NCBI GenBank assembly: GCA_031291415.1
Contig: JARLJB010000025.1
Span: 1-46,162 of the forward strand
Length of the DNA: 46,162 bases
Source of the DNA: Telmatospirillum sp.
GTDB lineage: Bacteria; Pseudomonadota; Alphaproteobacteria; Rhodospirillales; Magnetospirillaceae
Direction: 5' to 3'
The notes under the pieces are model-generated. The model was not told where the DNA came from and did no database searches. It was given only the letters and a program-made list of their open reading frames with translations. The stretch's first letter is position 1, and every line of letters begins with the position of its first letter. This document shows positions 43,690 to 46,162 of this stretch, piece after piece. The position numbers and the translations under genes were made by a program.

Positions 43690-43917
43690 CTAGACCTCAT
43701 CCCATTCGGGATCTTCGGTACTGAGGATGTCGAAGAGCTCCTCGACGATCGCCGGTCGTAGCGGCTGGTTGTCGCCCAATGTGCGACGGTCGCCGCCGAT
43801 CCATCGCCAAGCCTCGGCCAGTTCTGCCGAAGTGGCGCCGGTTTCGAGGATCTCAACCAGGCATTCGTCGTCGGTTTGCCCGACCATGTCGATTACTTGT
43901 TGGCGGGTCACTGTCAT
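43690..43917 (-). CDS. Small acidic hypothetical protein
   Basis: A 75-residue soluble acidic protein (MTVTRQQVIDMVGQTDDECL ... AIVEELFDILSTEDPEWDEV). No family is recognised. The start at 43917 follows CAGGGACGG; an in-frame ATG nine codons earlier is the alternative. It is convergent with the crotonase gene with only 14 bp between the stops. Composition and helix-loop pattern look protein-like. Confidence 0.65.
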   Translation of the reverse strand: MTVTRQQVIDMVGQTDDECLVEILETGATSAELAEAWRWIGGDRRTLGDNQPLRPAIVEELFDILSTEDPEWDEV

Positions 43918-44177
43918 GTTCGTGCCGTCCCTGCCCTGAAGCATCGCCAGCGTGGCGGCCGCAGCCGCCCCTAACAGGATTTCAGTTCGGCGGGCATGAC
44001 CAGGAGCTCCTCGTCAGACACGCCGGAGCGGAGAATATTCCGCAGCTCATTCTAGCCAAGCGAGCGTGACTCCACCGTTCCCGTCCGTCAACAGTCACGA
44101 CAGGCTACAAAAGTTTTCAACGCCCGGCAGTCGCTCTGCCGGGCGTGCGAAGGGTGGATTTAAGTTGGCCGGCCGGC

Positions 44178-44408
44178 TCAGGCCGGACCGCGGCGCCGTG
44201 TTCTCAATGCCTCTTCCTCTGCTTCAGCGGCGCAACTAGCGCAAAGCTTGGCATATGGCGTTGCTTTCAGCCGCTCTGGTTCGATCGGTTCATTGCAAGA
44301 CTTGCAAATACCCGTCGAGAGGGGGCCCTGGTCGCGATGCCGGGCGCTTTCAACGGCGGCCTCGGTGAACAGAGCCGCAACGTCGGCGGCGAGGTCGATT
44401 TCGTCCAT
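44178..44408 (-). CDS. Mini-DksA / TraR-type zinc-finger protein
   Basis: A 76-residue DksA/TraR-family protein. A C4 zinc finger uses Cys35, Cys38, Cys56 and Cys59 (GICKSCNEPIEPERLKATPYAKLCASC). The N-terminal helix is short, as in TraR and phage homologues that act on RNA polymerase without ppGpp. The start at 44408 follows AGGAAGGAAA. The open frame extends upstream for another 38 codons to an in-frame TGA at 44523, beyond which a 23-codon frame begins with its own ribosome site. Confidence 0.85.
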   Translation of the reverse strand: MDEIDLAADVAALFTEAAVESARHRDQGPLSTGICKSCNEPIEPERLKATPYAKLCASCAAEAEEEALRTRRRGPA

Positions 44409-44755
44409 ATTTTCCTTCCTGACGAAAAGCCATTGCCTCAGTAGATAAATGATAGCGCTTTGATGCCCCATGTTCACGTGTTGCAGAGCTACCATCCGAA
44501 AATGCCGTAGCGCTTTGGCAGGTCAGAGGCGACCGTGGCGGCGGAACCGTGTCGCTATTTCCCGCTTTGGCTTGGTAAGTTGCTTCGGCGTCATCGTTCG
44601 GCACTCCTATATCGGTCTGTTTTTCCCGGCTGCAAGGGGGAGGCTGCAGAGGGCAATCGGGCGACCCCGATTACCTTGCGCGATGCCCCCCGGCATTGAC
44701 AAGAACTGATGGCGCGACGTAAGCCGGGCGCCATGGCAACGCGGGGTGAGCGGGA
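44409..44755. other. Leader region of the mini-DksA gene and upstream of the ELM1-family gene
   Basis: No gene is firmly supported. The minus strand holds a 23-codon frame at 44523-44594 (MTPKQLTKPKREIATRFRRH...) with GGAGTG seven bases before the ATG. It is very basic and may be a leader peptide. In the plus direction the last 100 bp lead into the ELM1-family gene, with no convincing promoter boxes. Confidence 0.35.
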
Positions 44756-45715
44756 ATGGTTGGAGCGAGAGTCTGGGTTCTGGCGGATGATCGCCCGGGA
44801 AATGTCGCCCAAGCCGTAGGGGTGGCGGAAGCTCTGGGCGAATCTTTCGTCACCCAGGAAATCCGATACGACCGTTTGGGCGGGCTGCCCAACATCGTTC
44901 GTGGCGTCAGTCTTGTCGGTATTGCAGGCGACAGCCGGGAGAGCCTCGGTCCGCCGTGGCCCGATCTGGTGATTGCCGCTGGCCGACGGACCGCGCCGCT
45001 CGCCCGCTGGCTCAAGCGTCAATCGTCTTGTCGCCTGGTCCAGATCATGGATCCCGGCTGGCCCGGTCGCGGTGATTTCGATCTGATCGCCGTACCACGA
45101 CATGATCTCCTGCCGCCGCGAGCCAACGTCTTCCAGACGTTGGGGGCGTGCCACCGCGTCGTCGCCCCGCTGCTCGCCGCCGAGGCGGCCAAATGGACAA
45201 CGCGGCTGATCCATCTGCCGCGTCCCTATCTTCTTGTGGTGTTGGGCGGCGGCACCAAGACTCACGGGTTTCCTGCGGCGCGGGGAACCGAGCTCGCCGC
45301 CGGAGTTGCCGCGTTGCATGCTTCCGAGGGCGGGACGGTACTGCTGACAAACAGTCGACGGACGTCGCCTGAGCTGATGGCGGCGGTCCTTGCCGGGATC
45401 GCCGAACCTCGCTTCATCCATCGGTGGCAGAGTGGTGGGGAAAATCCCTATCTGGGATTTCTGGGGCTTGCCGACAGCGTCGTCGTCACCGGCGATTCGA
45501 TGAGCATGTGTTCCGAGGCCTGTGCCAACGGCGGACCCGTCTATATTTTCGCGCCGCCCGAATTGGTGAGCGCCAAACATGCGCGCCTGCACCGCTCGCT
45601 GTTCGAGCAGGGCTTTGCCAGGCCACTCGGCGGTGACATGACGCCTTGGACCCATCCGCCGCTTAACGCGGCGGCCGACGTTGCCGCCGAGATCAGGCGG
45701 CGTGGTCTTTTGTGA
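44756..45715 (+). CDS. Mitochondrial fission ELM1-family protein (DUF1022)
   Basis: A 319-residue protein of the bacterial branch of the ELM1 family. VWVLADDRPGNVAQAVGVAEAL opens it, followed by PDLVIAAGRRTAPLARWLKR, QIMDPGWPGRGDFDLIAVPRHD, LLVVLGGGTKTHGF and the nucleotide-sugar-transferase-like GDSMSMCSEACANGGPVYIF. The fold resembles GT-B glycosyltransferases, and a role in envelope glycan or lipid metabolism is possible; no function is established. GGTGAGCGGGA precedes the ATG. A large palindrome follows. Confidence 0.85.
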   Translation: MVGARVWVLADDRPGNVAQAVGVAEALGESFVTQEIRYDRLGGLPNIVRGVSLVGIAGDSRESLGPPWPDLVIAAGRRTAPLARWLKRQSSCRLVQIMDPGWPGRGDFDLIAVPRHDLLPPRANVFQTLGACHRVVAPLLAAEAAKWTTRLIHLPRPYLLVVLGGGTKTHGFPAARGTELAAGVAALHASEGGTVLLTNSRRTSPELMAAVLAGIAEPRFIHRWQSGGENPYLGFLGLADSVVVTGDSMSMCSEACANGGPVYIFAPPELVSAKHARLHRSLFEQGFARPLGGDMTPWTHPPLNAAADVAAEIRRRGLL

Positions 45716-45754
45716 GATGGATTACCTGCCGGCCGGAGTACTAGTTTAACAATA

Positions 45755-45851
45755 GCCCTCGCCGGGCGGGGGCCCTCCGGCCCCTTGGCCGCCGCCTCAA
45801 CGGCGGCTGGAAAGGGGAGCCGCGCCCATTGAGGGCCCGCCCGGCGAGGGC
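45755..45851. repeat. Large nested palindrome, terminator or dispersed repeat
   Basis: Outer arms 45755-45777 and 45831-45851 pair almost perfectly (GCCCTCGCCGGGCGG...). An inner stem GCCGCC-GCC/GGCGGC encloses TCAA, with CCCCTT/AAGGGG pairing between the two. The right arm is followed by CAAAAAGC. It may terminate the ELM1-family gene, but the size and nesting resemble a dispersed REP-like element. Confidence 0.55.
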
Positions 45852-45895
45852 AAAAAGCTAGTGCATTGCCGCATTTGAATGCGTCATTCGACTAA

Positions 45896-46162
45896 GGCCT
45901 GTTGACATTCAGCGGAGAGCGATTTCGGAGGCGACGAGATGGATCATTGCCGCGAAGCTCTGGTCAGTCTTCTCGTAACGCGTTGCGATGCGGCGGAAAG
46001 ATTTGATTTTGCAAAAGAAATACTCGACCAGGTGACGCCAACGGTACATCACGAAGTCGCAGGATATCGGGCTAGCCCGGTCGGCCTTAGGTGGGATGAC
46101 GGCCAATGCGCCGCGTTCGTTCAACTCGGTGCGGATCCAGTCGATGTCGAAGGCTTTGTCGG
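45896..46162 (-). mobile_element. Right end of an IS5-family insertion sequence, continuing off the window
   Basis: The terminal repeat GGCCTGTTGACATTCAGC begins at about 45896 and is followed at once by the 3' end of a transposase gene on the minus strand. The element runs off the right edge, so its other end, length and target duplication cannot be seen. Confidence 0.8.
45909..46162 (-). CDS. IS5-family transposase, C-terminal part (truncated by window edge)
   Basis: The last 83 residues of a DDE transposase (from DKAFDIDWIRTELNERGALAVIPPK). The catalytic glutamate region of the IS5/IS427 type is clear: YRWRHLVEYFFCKIKSFRRIATRYEKT, with the E in HLVEYFF. The stop lies 13 bp inside the terminal inverted repeat, as usual. 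No frameshift is visible in the part present. The start is beyond the window. Confidence 0.9.
   Translation of the reverse strand, partial: DKAFDIDWIRTELNERGALAVIPPKADRASPISCDFVMYRWRHLVEYFFCKIKSFRRIATRYEKTDQSFAAMIHLVASEIALR

Noticed and set aside
1-46162. tRNA, rRNA, CRISPR arrays, toxin-antitoxin, prophage or defence genes
   Set aside because: I looked on both strands and saw no cloverleaf, repeat-spacer array or diagnostic protein. A tRNAscan-SE and CRISPR search would settle this.

Overview
This 46 kb window is dense, GC-rich bacterial chromosome. The gene content points to an alphaproteobacterium, most likely Rhodospirillales-like (inference). Supporting signs are an ELM1/DUF1022 family protein, a DUF2293 protein, two Cache-HAMP chemoreceptors, TamA/TamB, MsrP/MsrQ, frequent GTG/TTG starts and many 1-20 bp gene overlaps. 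I see no rRNA, tRNA, CRISPR array, prophage or plasmid backbone. The only clear mobile DNA is the end of an IS5-type transposase at the right edge and a small MITE-like element at 7560-7753.

Layout. (1) 146-7502, minus strand: a complete drug-efflux operon cecR-ybhG-ybhF-ybhS-ybhR plus a NodT-type outer-membrane lipoprotein. It is headed by a perfect 14-bp inverted repeat that encloses a promoter for the TetR-type regulator. (2) 7560-9191: a MITE-like repeat, the DNA glycosylase tag, a small exported protein and a long AT-rich gap containing a G10 tract. (3) 9192-15076: tamA-tamB. (4) 15283-17800: a chemoreceptor and a YceI-family protein. (5) 17835-22301, minus strand: a four-gene operon of 2OG-Fe(II) oxygenase, YbdL-type aminotransferase, FAD-linked 2-hydroxyacid dehydrogenase and MetQ-like binding protein. 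(6) 22471-26084: an MFS exporter and a second chemoreceptor. (7) 26606-31999: an FNR-like regulator with an incomplete cysteine set, an Asp/Glu-type racemase, a second MetQ-like protein and a three-subunit flavoprotein amino-acid/opine dehydrogenase. (8) 32424-38000: DUF554 and UPF0306 proteins, a periplasmic peroxiredoxin, a glycine-zipper lipoprotein, an unannotated 51-codon gene, and a LysR/beta-hydroxyacid dehydrogenase pair. (9) 37562-45715: nucleoside transporter with DUF2293, msrP-msrQ, small proteins, pyrE, a crotonase lacking one catalytic Glu, a mini-DksA and an ELM1-family protein. (10) 45755-46162: a large palindrome and a truncated IS5-family transposase.

The most interesting content is the pair of metabolic clusters (5) and (7). 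Each carries an orphan MetQ-type binding protein without metN/metI and a set of enzymes acting on the alpha carbon of amino or hydroxy acids. Cluster 5 could interconvert 2-hydroxy, 2-oxo and 2-amino acids, for example methionine and its hydroxy analogue. Cluster 7 could racemise an amino acid and then oxidise one enantiomer. With periplasmic MsrPQ also present, a methionine or methionine-like theme is plausible, but substrates cannot be read from the sequence.
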